From Brugia malayi (lineage: Eukaryota > Nematoda > Chromadorea > Rhabditida > Onchocercidae), in the NCBI RefSeq assembly GCF_000002995.4, contig NW_025062479.1, positions 23,490,221 through 23,554,220 on the forward strand: a stretch of 64,000 bases of DNA, written 5' to 3'. Position 1 is the stretch's first letter; every line of letters starts with the position of its first letter. The position numbers and the translations under genes are program-made. The notes beneath the pieces were generated by a model, which worked only from the letters and a program-made list of their open reading frames with translations, did not search any database and was not told the origin of the DNA. This document shows positions 1 to 11,850 of the stretch, piece by piece.

Positions 1-192
1 AATAACAATAACAATAACAATAACAATAACAATAACAATAACAATAACAATAACAATAACAATAACAATAACAATAACAATAACAATAACAATAACAATA
101 ACAATAACAATAACAATAACAATAACAATAACAATAACAATAACAATAACAATAACAATAACAATAACAATAACAATAACAATAACAATAAC

Positions 193-247
<55 letters not shown>

Positions 248-269
248 GTAATAATAATAATAATAATAA
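1..269. repeat. Microsatellite (AATAAC)n passing into (AAT)n
   Basis: The first ~193 bases are a near-perfect AATAAC hexamer array. It passes directly into an AAT triplet array with one G interruption near 247. The array is cut by the window edge, so its full length is unknown. The AAC-to-AAT transition suggests the triplet array arose by loss of the C position within the same tract. Confidence 0.97.
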
Positions 270-615
270 ATGATTGCATTAAATTAAAATGTAACTCAAT
301 TAATTATATTTCATATTAAATTATTATTTGTTAGTTAGTAATAAAAAAAAAAATTCTTTGCTTTTAATTTATTGAAATTTAATTTATTAATTATTATATG
401 CATTTATTCATTTATGCATTAAATTGATCAGAAAATATGATCAAAATGTATGATACATTTATATTTCAATTGTAAAATGAAATTGATAAGACAAAATTTA
501 ATCGTATTGTACTTTGGTATAAAATAAATGTGAAACAAGGAAGAAAGAAAATAAAAAAGGAACGAAAGAGAATGACAATAATATTTAAAAGTTTTGAAAG
601 CAAATAATTTTGTTC

Positions 616-646
<31 letters not shown>

Positions 647-1007
647 TTGGTGACAAAAGTTTTTATTGATAAAAATATTGAATGATAATGATAAGGTAAA
701 ATGTTTCAAAATTAAGAAAGGGAAAATAAAAAATGAAGATTTTATCAATTTATATTTTTGACAATTGATTTAGATTTTTAATTTTTTGAAATCACTAAGA
801 TTTAATAATAAAATTTAGCTTAATCATGTAATTAATATATCAGAGCTATGATAATAACAATAATATTTTTTTGCTGAACAGAAAATTTTTTGATTCTTCT
901 AAATGCTTAAATTTGAAAACAAAAAATTCTTATAAGTTAATTTTGATAAATTTGAGCAATTCAAAATGAATTTACAAAATAGCATCAATCAATGAACATT
1001 CTAACAT
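270..1007. other. AT-rich intergenic sequence, no gene seen
   Basis: The only long open frame is on the minus strand and is low-complexity Phe/Lys encoded by homopolymers, so I do not call it. No splice-phased coding sequence is visible. Confidence 0.6.
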
Positions 1008-1571
1008 GATCAATACTTACAGGTATGACTGACGTCTGATCAAACTGATTTGATCTCGACCAATACTTACTTACAGGTAAGATTGACATCTGATCAATAC
1101 TTACAGGTATGACTGACGTCTGATCAACCTGATTTGATCTCGATCAATACTTACTTACAGGTATGATTGACGTCTGATCAATACTTATTTACAGGTATGA
1201 TTGACGTCTGATCAATCTGATTCGATCTCGATCAATACTTACTTACAGGTAAGATTGACATCTGATCAATACTTATTTACAGGTATGATTGACGTCTGAT
1301 CAATCTGATTTGATCTCGACCAATACTTACTTACAGGTAAGATTGACATCTGATCAATACTTACTTACAGGTATGATTGACGTCTGATCAACCTGATTTG
1401 ATCTCGATCAATACTTACTTACAGGTATGATTGACGTCTGATCAATCTGATTTGATCTCGATCAATACTTACTTACAGGTATGATTGACGTCTGATCAAT
1501 ACTTATTTACAGGTATGATTGACGTCTGATCAATCTGATTCGATCTCGATCAATACTTACTTACAGGTATG
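1008..1571. repeat. Tandem array of ~54/34-bp units carrying TTACAG|GTATG and TGACGTC
   Basis: The array has two modules. One is about 34 bp and contains GATCAATACTTACTTACAGG followed by TATGATTGACGTCT. The other is about 20 bp and reads GATCAATCTGATTTGATCTC. They alternate irregularly, with about 13 copies of ACAGGTA(T/A)G. Each copy reads like a splice acceptor abutted to a splice donor, and most are followed by TGACGTC, a CRE-like core. Variants with GTAAG carry TGACATC instead, so two coupled unit types coexist. Confidence 0.9.
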
Positions 1572-1579
1572 TCACTTTT

Positions 1580-1624
1580 CATCGATTATTTTTGAGCTAG
1601 AAAAATGAGGCAAAATAATCGATG
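1580..1624. repeat. Inverted repeat, 13-bp arms
   Basis: CATCGATTATTTT at 1580-1592 is the exact reverse complement of AAAATAATCGATG at 1612-1624, with a 19-nt loop. It directly follows the last unit of the tandem array. Confidence 0.8.
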
Positions 1625-3047
1625 CTACTACAAATTTTTCCAGCCGTAAGCAATCTCATCCCATTCATTCATCTCTTTTCCCTCTTTTTTTTTTTTTTTT
1701 TTACCCATCTCTTTTTTACCCGCCTCTCCACTTTTCTTTTCCCTCCTCCCCAAAAATGTTATGGCTGCCCCTACTGCTACACATTCACTCATTCACCATT
1801 TTGCCTTCCCATATCTCAACCCGACCGTTTCTCCTTTCCCTCTTGCCTTCCCGTTTCATCGATATACCCACCCACACATCAATCAATCAGCCACGGTGCA
1901 AGGTGGTTAACGGGTAATAGCTTCACTCTCTCTTTCTTTCCTTTCCGCATTTTATTGATCTTTTTAGCCTATTCATTTCATCACTTTACACACACATATA
2001 CTTTCCCCTACCCATAATACTTCTTCTTACCCTGGGAATTATTGATCATTTTTGATTTATGAATAAATGCTATCATTCCTTATCATTTTAATCGATTATT
2101 TTAGCTAAATGATTTCACTAACATCAAATCAATATCTTTTCCCTAACCTATTTATTGGGTAATTTTCATTTTCATCGATTATTTTAGCCAAATATTTTTA
2201 CCCTCCATTAATCAATGAATCAATCAATATCTTTTCCCTAAACTATTTATTGGGCAATTTTTTTTTTTTCAAATTATTTCTAACTAACATTTTTTTTTAT
2301 CTTTTATTGATTAGCCAATTTTGTTAATGTCGTCGTCACCTATCAGTTGACCAAATATAATTTCTTCTATTGTCTGCTAATTTTGCTTGGCTCATTTATG
2401 GCTATGGCCAATAATAATAGCATTGAAAATTTTTGAAGTATTCAAAGATATGATATATAATTCATCATCAATTATCAGAGCTGTAAGGTCACAGTTCACA
2501 TTCAGACTATAAAAATGAGACTAGAGTAATATTAGCATGGAGAAAAAATGCTGTGTCAAGGTAATATTCTTGATGTCAAAGGTCAGCAATATCTATAAGG
2601 AATAATATTAGTAAAAAAATAAAACACATTAAAGTAATAAGTAACATTGCATTGCTTACATTTTATAATATTTCCTAAGAATTAAATCAATTATTAATGG
2701 ATTCATTCCTTTTCAGTTATTCAATATATGATTCATTTATGTTGTTTGTTTGTTTGTTTGTTTTTGTTTTTGTTTTTTTTTTTTTTTTTCGATGATCTAA
2801 CGATATTTGAAAGGAATTTTTGTAATATCAATGAAATTTTACTTGTCTACATGTGCTCCTCTTTTAGTTATCTATGAAATGAATTCATTTGCTTTAGCAT
2901 AATTTTGAATTTTAACTAAGATTTTGTCATCTTTTATTGCTTAATTTATAATGTATTAAATGTGAATATGATAATTACCAACGAATTATTTATACTCTTT
3001 TGTTAGCATATTAAAAAAAAAATAATGTTTAAGTTTTTAAGGAAATA
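1625..3047. other. Pyrimidine-rich tract and duplicated AT-rich intergenic sequence
   Basis: From about 1640 to 2040 the plus strand is strongly C+T-rich. An open frame here is a composition artefact. From 2083 to 2262 there is an imperfect tandem duplication of ~90 bp: both copies carry CGATTATTTTAGC, then AATCAATATCTTTTCCCTAA, then CTATTTATTGGG. The rest is AT-rich and includes (TTTG)n near 2745-2770. It is presumably the upstream region of the BED gene. Confidence 0.6.
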
Positions 3048-6000
3048 ATGGATGAAGGGCCATCATCATCATCATCAGAAAATCCAAATGCAACTGTTGC
3101 GGTATGTTCGGATGAAATAGCACCAGCAATTCTTAGTACCAGCGGTACTTGGCTACGTCTTTCAATGCCATATTTCCCGAAGAAAAGTGTGGTATGGCGT
3201 TATTTTGATCTATATGAATCAGATGGATATAGTCGAGCTGATACAGAAAGGATTGTTAAATGTCGTTTGATGAGCTGTATGCGAAAAGAATTACGTTTGG
3301 ATGCGCAATCATCAACAAAAGGAATGTGGGAGCATTTACGTAACAAGCATCCTGATGAGGCTCTAAAATGTGAAAATGGTGCAGTAGCACCACAAGAAGA
3401 ACGTAAGTAATCTTTTTTTTTTTTTGATATCAGAATTAGAGAAAATTTTTGTTCGTTAAGATGGTAAAATTAAATTTGCAAATTAGTATTATTAGCGATC
3501 AATAAAAGTATTAACTTTAAGCTTTTGTTTATTGTGATTACGCATGCAAATCATAAGATTAGATTTTATATTTATCGAATGAAGAGGAATTAGTATAGGA
3601 AAGAGAGAAATTATAGTTTAGATTGGTTCTGATGTTTAATTTGCATTCAATTTGATTAGTTATAAGAGTTATATCGATAATATACTAATTGTATTTGTTG
3701 TTCCATGTAGCAAACAATGGTGGATCAATGGAAAGTGCAATAGCAACAAATCAACAAGTATTTGCTGCTTCAAGTCGTTTAATGTCTGATGTTTATGCTC
3801 CATACTCTTCATTAGCTGATGAGAAAAAGTATGAAATAATCCATCGGTTAATTGGAAAATTATTAGAAAGTATGCAAGAATGTCAGGATCGAGTACATAT
3901 TAGCGAACAGTACAGCTTACTTTCATTTGCTGATTATGCTCGATTACTTGGTATGCAATTTAACTGCAATATTTTAAATCAATTTATCTCTATTATATCA
4001 TTAAATCAATAATTTGCTTCATTGGAAATGAGAATTTTCGAGTAGTTATTCTTCATATCAGAATTATTCTTATTGTTCTACATTTTTTCTTTTCTAGAAT
4101 TTGTCTTTTTTTAATGAGATATTCAACTTACAACTTTCACAATATTCTACGGAATTAATTTATCAGAGTATTTGTCATATGCATTCCAATTCATAGAGTA
4201 ATTTTCATTTACGATTATAATTGAAAGAAAGATAATGTAGTATGCACAAACATACATAAATCAATACAATATAAGGGAATGAAAAAGTTTTAAATCTTTT
4301 TTTTTTTTTCTAAATTTACCTCAAATATTATACATGCTTGACTATTTCTGCTAATTATGTTTGTTTTCTAATTGGAGTTTACTGTAGTACTTTTATTTGT
4401 TACCAAATTATACATCGTTTTGCTCTGCAGCTAAAGCTAAAACAACAACACAGTTTGTATGCCGGGAGGCACCATTAATGTTACCCGAACCGGGAACAAT
4501 AGTAATTTATGATAGTAAAGATAGCGGTGAACTTGATCTAGATATGTTACAGGTTAGTTTTTTTTTTCTTAAATTTATTCTAGCTTTATTATGATCATAG
4601 AAATTACTTCATTGTGAGTTGAAATGAAATGGGCATATTTTGTTCTTTATTATATCATCTGCTATTTGTTTTCTGTGTTTTAATTTTATCACTGAAATAT
4701 AGCAGATAATTTTATTGCAGATGCGTGAACATTTAAGACAGGATGGTTATTCATTTGATAACAGTGATAGTGGTTTGTTGCCCGATAATTTGTATATAAC
4801 ACGATTTTTTAGTGGATGTGGAGATGATTTTGAAGATGGCCGAATTATGTAGTTTTTTTTTTTTTCGCTTATTTGCTTCGTAAATTTGAACTTTGATTTG
4901 AAATTATGTAATGATTTTTTGTGATATCGATAGTGGTGTATAAGTTGAATAACTTCGTACAACAGAACTTTGAACAATAACAATACAGTATTAACTCTTG
5001 GCGTTCAGTAGGAAAGTTGACAAAATCGCCGTGCTGTAATGAACATTTTATAAAGACAATCATCTAAGTTAAACACGAAGAAGTTAAAAGTTGCAGGCGT
5101 TACGAAGTTACGACTACATATGAAGATGCGGGTTATGTTTTGTTTCATTATGTTAAGGGTACAAAATACGAAGTAGGATCAAGACGAAATACAGGCGAAA
5201 TACCTGTTCATTGCTATAAGCCAAAAGCACCACGTTTGAAAAGAGTTAGTTTTTATCTTCTAACTATTGATTACCTGTTTTCTTAACTTTTATATTACTT
5301 TTGCTTTTTAACACAGTACTAACCTAGTACAGGTTAGTGAAAAATGATATCATTTAGAGTATGCAATAGCAGACTGCTAGGGAATGTTGATTGCATTAGA
5401 ATTTAACGAAATGATTGAAAAAATATTATTTTGTAACTTTACTATTTAGTTTTTTTTTTTTATTTTTAGGTTGATGAGAATAAGAGAAGAGGAGCAGATG
5501 CTTCATCAAATCGTGGATCGCCAATTTCACATCAGTCAGTTAAAATTAAGCGAAATGAATTAGATGGATTACAAGCAATCGCTGGATGTTTGCCGCCAAG
5601 TTTTCAATTATTTCTAGGAAACATTAAAATGGAAACAGATAAAGATGAAAATCTTAATGGTATGGATTTGTCGTTTGAGGAGAACGTGGAAACTATTGGA
5701 AGTGGAGTGGACGATTCTCAAATTGAAGATAATTGTGTCAATATCACCGGATTGTTGACATCATCCTATCCAAACAGAGATTTGAGGCAAACATTGAGTG
5801 CACACGATGTCAAAACGGATACAAAAGTGGAAAAACGTGTTATGAATATTCTGAAAAAAGCAGTTCGTGATCAACGTCGAAGTAAAGTTCATTACTTGGC
5901 TCGAAGAACAAAAAATGTGAATTGGGTGAAAGTTGCAGATGAACTTCAAAAAAAAGCTGTTATGATAACTGCTGCAACGAACAATGTTGGTACAGGAATG

Positions 6001-6234
6001 ACAGGAAATTTGATAGCAAATGAATTTGAGGAAGAAGAGGAAGAGGGACATAATATTAATGATGATGATGGTGATGATGATGATGATGATGTTGATAATG
6101 ATAATGATAATGCTGATGGTAGTGATGAGAAAAATGTTAGTGATGAACGTATGAATAATATTGCTTCAAATTACGATGATTCATCAAGCTGTGATATCCA
6201 ATTATCAAATACTCGAGATAGTAATGATGTCTAG
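3048..6234 (+). CDS. BED-type zinc-finger protein, 6 exons, ~585 aa
   Basis: Probable DNA-binding nuclear protein. I join 3048-3402, 3711-3950, 4431-4552, 4721-4848, 5097-5244 and 5470-6234. All phases match and the sum is 1758 nt. The BED-like module spans residues ~40-105, with aromatic W50, C72 and C77, then H96 and H101 before an acidic stretch. The Cys pair is CX4C, whereas BED fingers normally have CX2C. The C-terminal half has a basic segment (KKAVRDQRRSKVHYLARR) and ends in a very acidic, Asp-repetitive tail encoded by GAT repeats near 6060-6110. The fourth donor is AT|GTAGTT: if unspliced, the next codon is TAG and a 282-aa product results, so alternative termination is possible. The exact target and role are unknown. 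Confidence is high for a coding gene, moderate for the exon 4/5 join. Confidence 0.75.
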
Positions 6235-8296
6235 GCTTGTGCTAAAAGTGTAGAAAGTATTTTTTTTTTTTTTGATCGCTTCATATTTCATAGATTTCAT
6301 CTTGCAATATTCTTCAATTCTGTCAAGAAGAAAATTTTCTCTTTCTTGAGATTAACTAATAGTGATTTCGATTGGATTATTTTTTCGAATGTTAGGTAGT
6401 TTATTGCTCTTCTATTTTATTTATACTTTTATGACATTGTTAGTTGCATTGATATTGTATTTTTCTTACTTTCTTACAATGCATTTCCATGTAAAATTAG
6501 TCAGTCTTCGAAAGGTATCATATGCTATTTTTGATTACGAATTATTATGTGAAATCTCATAATACCATAAATTCTGATGAAGAAGAATTGATTTAGTTAA
6601 TTATTATCTTTGGTCAGAATTAGTCTTCTATGTATTACATATTGCCTACTTTAATTGACGTTTAACTGATTTTTTTATAAGTTATCGGTGACATTTAAAG
6701 TATATGTAAATATCTCAGCATTGCTGATTTCAGGTTTTTGCTATAGAAGAATTAGAGAAGAGAAATCTGCAAGTATTTATTGGAATTGATAGATGTTGCT
6801 AGAAGTGCAGTTAGAATATAGCAGCAAGACATGAAGTTGTAAACAGATCTCAACTAGAGCAAGAGCAATTAACAACTAATAACTCTAGATTGGTAATAAT
6901 TTTAATTGTTAATTTCTTGTTTTCTTTTTACACACCGCTTTATCATGTTGTCTATTGACATTATTTCATGACCAATTGATTCTCAGGGTACTGCTATTGT
7001 TATTAGTGAATGTTCAAGAATTTCGAGATGAATTTTCAAGAATACCTGGCCTCTTTCAAAAACCAAATTAAAAATTTTTGCATTTTTGAATAGCTTGAGA
7101 GATGAATGATTGTTTACATCATTGTTATCATACGTTTCATTTATTATTGGCAAAGAAAAATAAGTGGTCAATTTTACTCTGAGATCGATCCTGCTTAACT
7201 GCTTAACACTAAATGAATATGTTTTCTATTAATTTATTTCATTTGTAACCACTTTGAATATGCAAATTTTTCTTCAGTATATATTTCTAGGTATATTGTT
7301 TTGCATTATTAGATGAATCAACTAAAGTATATTTATTATTAATCTATTCACCAAATGTGTAGACGTTTTAATTTTTCATATTTTAAATGCTTTTTACATT
7401 TTGAAAAGATATCCTTTTAAACAATATCTCTGCTATTATTTTTATTTTTAAAAAAAAAAAAAAGAACATGAAATTTTATGTTCGTGAAACATAAAAGTAA
7501 AAAAGTTCCATTTTTGTTAAAAATAAATACGATTTTAAGTATTATGCGATTGATAAATGTAACGCATATTCAATGGTACTGGAATTTTTGATTATGCATT
7601 TTCTTCTTTTTTTTTTTTTTTTTTTTTGCTTATTTTTGCTGGTCTCAGAATTGTTTATGTTTTCCTCCAGGTTAATAACAGGGAGGTTGTTTACTCTCTC
7701 TCTTTGCCTTCATATTTTCCGCAATGCATTGGACTGATCTCAGCACCGGTGCCTATATACATGCATATATAGTCCACGAGTGATCCAATTTACAGGTTAC
7801 AATTTGGGCTGTTTCAAAATTTTTTTTTTTTTTTTTTAAAGGACTAAATTTTTAATTAGCTTCTTATTATTAAGAATAGATAAATTATCTCACCTAGTCG
7901 TTACTATATTTACTGGTAGAAGAAGATATCAGGGAACACACACACACTGTGCGACAACAATAATATTTTACACTATTCTATCATTATTTACAAAATAATG
8001 AAGCATTTAGGAAGTTAATCCTTGTTTTTTCTCTTTTTTTTTTTTTTTTTTCATTTACAGGTTTATTTGATATTTTGTGCAAAAATATTTTATTTCGTTA
8101 AAGTGTTAAAAGATTACCAATTTTTGCATAGAATAATTCTGCTTACAATAACTTTGATCTTTTTTTTTTTTTTTTTTTTTTTTTGCCATCTATTTTGTTC
8201 CTTTAAATTTTTATTGTACAGCAAATTATGGAATATGGTACCATTTTTATTTTGTTATGAAAATAAAAATTAATTATATCTGTTAGCTTTGTTCAG
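6235..8296. other. Intergenic, no gene supported
   Basis: AT-rich, with poly-T runs at 7605-7627, 7820-7837, 8033-8051 and 8160-8184. Short open frames are homopolymer-driven. Near 7741-7800 there are short palindromes (CACCGGTG and an imperfect CTATATACATGCATATATAG), without further context. Confidence 0.5.
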
Positions 8297-8482
8297 GTAC
8301 ATCTGAAAGTCCTATTCATTAAGTTTATCATTCAAAGATATCCATATTTTCGATACGGACCGGATTTATTTGTTTCCAACAACAATAATGTCAAAGAAAA
8401 TGAAAGTGAAATAGTCAAAATGAGATTTCATTCTAAATTTCGTTTCGATATGTTAAAATGCGCAACATGCGAGGTCCTCTGA
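8297..8482 (+). pseudogene. Possible orphan or degraded exon, 61 codons
   Basis: After an acceptor-like TTGTTCAG, an open frame starts GTACATCTGAAA and runs 61 codons to TGA. Its residues are ordinary rather than low-complexity and include IQRYPYFRYGPDLF and KFRFDMLKCATCEVL. The next frame continues open for another ~20 codons beyond the TGA, which hints at a frameshift or an unseen splice. No flanking exon with matching phase was found. It could be a decayed exon, part of a gene I could not assemble, or chance. I do not recognise the family. Confidence 0.25.
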
Positions 8483-9519
8483 AGATTTTCCTGCCAACAT
8501 ACCAGTAAAAATTAAACATCAAGTAAATAGTATTGAAAAATAAAGAGTAAAGAATGATAGCGATAATAAAAAAATTGATATTAAATGAATAATAAATAAA
8601 CTAAATAGTAATAACAATTAATAATAATCAATGACAAACTTTGAAAAATAAAACTGGAATGGTAACAGATCAATTTATATCTCATCTTTCTTTATATGAT
8701 CTAGAATAATTTCAATAGAAATTAAGAAAACTTACATTGTAGAGTGCATATCAAATATTTCACTAATTCTTTCTTCATGCTTCTTTAAACAACAAATTGC
8801 TGATCACAGCATTATAACACAAATATGAGTAAATTCAAATACATATGAATTTGAATTGTCAGAAGGAGATCTAAGGACAAATTTACTCCTCATTCTTTTC
8901 TAGAATATTAACTTAATAAGGGATTTTATATATATATATTATTTAAATTTAATATATTTAATCTCTGATGTGCTATCAAACCTCAAATCATTAGAACGAT
9001 ACTTTCAGAGAGAGAGAGAGAGAGAGAAAGAAATAAGATAAAGTTGAAAACTGTCAGAAAGGACAATCGATGTCTCCACGAAATAATGAAAACTGGTTAA
9101 TGAATCGAGATCTTCAAAATGATAAAAAACCGCCAAAAAAAAAAACCACTCCATGACGACTGATAATGATGATTAAGACATTGGAATAGATTGCTGTAGA
9201 TATGACTTACCGTTTTTTGATTTGCTTCAAAAATTTAATCACATTTCTTCTGTGGAAATTCTATATATATTTTTATTGAATCCCATTTCCGAATTATATA
9301 ATCAACCAAAATCTGGTTGATTATATAATTCGTGGGAATACCAGATAAATCAATTCAAATGCTTTGTAAATCTTTCACAGTGAAAATTAATTTGTTATTC
9401 GTTCGTACAGACGCTGCTCTATAGCTTATTGTAAATGAACGAAAGCCGTACATAGTTACATAATGACAACCGTATAATGCTTTCATAAAATTAGTAACAA
9501 ATGTTCAATGCAAATTTTC
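8483..9519. other. Intergenic downstream of OGG1, no gene seen
   Basis: AT-rich, with an (AG)n tract at about 9008-9027 and the hairpin described separately at 9290-9332. Confidence 0.5.
9290..9332. repeat. Perfect 19-bp hairpin with 5-nt loop
   Basis: The left arm CGAATTATATAATCAACCA (9290-9308) and the right arm TGGTTGATTATATAATTCG (9314-9332) are exact reverse complements around AAATC. It lies about 190 nt past the OGG1 stop codon, inside or just after its 3' UTR. Confidence 0.9.
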
Positions 9520-11850
9520 TTATAGCTTTACTGCTTTTTTTTTTGATAATCTCTTCTTTGTCGATTGTCTGATATTCATCTGTCGCAGATGTGCTGTGAA
9601 TAAAACAGCTTGTGCCCAACCAGCATATGGGCCAAACTTTTCTTGCCAAACAGCTGCTGAAAACCTTTTACATGGTTTGTGGTCTAATAGAGGTATTAAA
9701 ACATTGATATTGAAATTTATCACCTATTATGAGTCATGTTAAAAGTTTATATTTAATTACAGGAAAGTCTAAATTGTTATAATTTGGAAAACTAAAATAA
9801 ATTAGAAATCATGTGAAATTTAAATCATACCAACTTGTTGCCGATCCTTTCCTTGTAAAGATTTTCTTTGCTGTAATGTTTGCAAATAATTTTCTGCTGT
9901 AATTTGTAAGGTATGCGTATCAATTGGTACAACGGAATGCATGCGTAATCCCATTAAACATATGCAGTCTGCAACCTTGAAAAAATTTCAAGGACTTCTT
10001 GTGATGAGATTGATTCGGGAAAGTTTTGATAAAAAGACAGACCACACAACCAAACTTTTTTTTTTTTTGCATAGGCTATTATTTTAAGGTATTTTATTCA
10101 GTTATACCTTTGAACCCATCAAATCATCTGCACCATTAATGAAATGGGATAAATTAAACACGCTATAAATTAAACAAACTCACCTTCGCGCCAATTCCTC
10201 GCATTTGTTGAAGCTCTTCCATTGCATCTTCGTAAGTACCCTTCGATAAATTTTCCAGAAATTGTTCCCCGTTATCTTCCTGTCATCAAAATTATACATT
10301 ACGATCATTTGAAATTTAAATGAAAAATAAAAAACCCTATCAAAAAATTTACCTAAGACAAAACTTATTTTAAAATTCTTAATCTAGTTGACGGTGGAAG
10401 AACTTACGAGTGTTTTAGAAGCAAGTGCAATGTTTAGAGCGCGATAACCGAATCCACGAATTCGCAATACTTTTTCCAATTCAGGATCATCGGTCATGCG
10501 TTTTGGATCAGCAAAATCATAAAATGTTTTCATACCATTCGAACAAGGAATAATAGCGCTTTCACCGTACAGCTCACACAATGTCTCAACCATATCTGTA
10601 TGGAATAATTCAATTTTGATACGAAAGGGATACTATCTACATTACAAGAACAGCTCATTTCAACTAACTTAAAATTACATGAAACACAAAAATTGATTAA
10701 GTTTAAATGCGCCATGAGTTTATTCTTTAATCTGAGAAGTGATGCTAAGCTTGAAAAAAAAAAGCATATAATCATAATCCTGTCATCAATGAATAAAACT
10801 AGTAAGATATGTAAAAATATACTTGTGATACGTCGGATATGATTATTTGCAGAACAAATGAAAGCAAAAACAGTTTCTAATGGATCTTGTCCAAGAACAC
10901 GAATTCCTTCCAATTTTGTCCGATGATTTTCGAGAAGATGAGCGAAATATTTGTCATTTTCAGCCCATAACTTATATAATGGCATCAGTTCAATATCAAG
11001 CTAAAAAAAATTATATATACTGCGTCCTTGTTGGACACAAAAATCACAGTTCAAATCAAAATTATTAACCAGTCACTTTGCAGTTTTAAGTGCGAATACT
11101 AAACTCAAAATTCCCTTTTTAAAGGATGACAGAATAAGAAATTTAAACATTTTTGAAAAGGAAAAAGCAAAACAATCACTGATAAACCAAGTAACCTGGA
11201 AATAATCTTTGAGGACATCCAAGTCGTTGCTACGAGCTTTTGAAAACTTTGCCAACACTTCGTAACCTAATTGTTCATCATTCTCGCGCCATATTTTCCA
11301 TACTCGATGTTTAGCAACACCAAAAAATATGTCATCTGATGCAGGAGCGATATTTTCATCATTTGTTACCAATTTTTTCCATCTCAAAATTGAAAAAAAA
11401 GCTAAGCAGACTTTAATAAATGATGAATTTTGTTATACAATTATTTGTGTTTTGCCTGTCACACTGTATATACTGAAAGAGAAACGAAATTTATAAAAAA
11501 TAAATTTGACTGAAACTGTTTCCAAGTGATATCACCAAAACTTTTCGAATTCTTTTTCATGGTTTTCTTGTTTCAGCCAGTGCCTGAACCCGATGCTATC
11601 AGCACAGCTACTACCTTCTTTCCAGTAAAATCCACGTATTTCAGATTCGAAAAACTTTAGTAAACTTTTATTTATTATACACCAAAGACGCATTAACATA
11701 AATAAGATGTGCTTACATATATTTTGATAACAATTCAATTCAAATGCGGAAATAAAGAGAAAGTAATTAAAAATATTACCTGAATGATTGGCCGCCTAAC
11801 AATACTGCCCCAAGATTCAATTCTTCTTTCGAGCATTTCAACAACGGCAT
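9520..11850 (-). CDS. ogg1: 8-oxoguanine DNA glycosylase/AP lyase OGG1
   Basis: Excises 8-oxoguanine opposite C in base excision repair (nucleus and mitochondria in other animals). Exons read on the minus strand are 11850-11780, 11382-11196, 11000-10823, 10595-10408, 10279-10184, 9975-9831 and 9656-9520, totalling 1002 nt or 333 aa; human OGG1 is 345. The protein opens MPLLKCSKEELNLG and reaches the GGQSFRW motif. It then shows GQDPLETVFAFICSANNHIR, the helix-hairpin-helix GIGAK with catalytic Lys at ~240, VADCICLMGL, PIDTH with catalytic Asp at ~259, and FGPYAGWAQAVLF. The basic C-terminus (KKRLSKKKAVKL) resembles the Lys-rich human tail. Exon 2 uses an unusual TTTTGAG acceptor. For exon 6, the donor at 9831 (GTATGA) fits the phase and an earlier GTTGGT does not. 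The family call is very secure. Confidence 0.95.

Noticed and set aside
428..748. 106-codon minus-strand open frame rich in Phe and Lys
   Set aside because: Driven by AT composition and a poly-T run; no splice context or coding-like residues.
1008..1571. CRISPR-like array
   Set aside because: Units are contiguous with no unique spacers, and the sequence is nematode nuclear DNA.
1622..2017. 131-codon plus-strand open frame
   Set aside because: Sits in a polypyrimidine tract that lacks purine-containing stops; Phe/Pro/Ser/Leu only.
9831..9840. OGG1 exon 6 donor at CAACAA|GTTGGT
   Set aside because: Phase does not match the only sensible acceptor of exon 7; the donor four bases further on (G|GTATGA) does.
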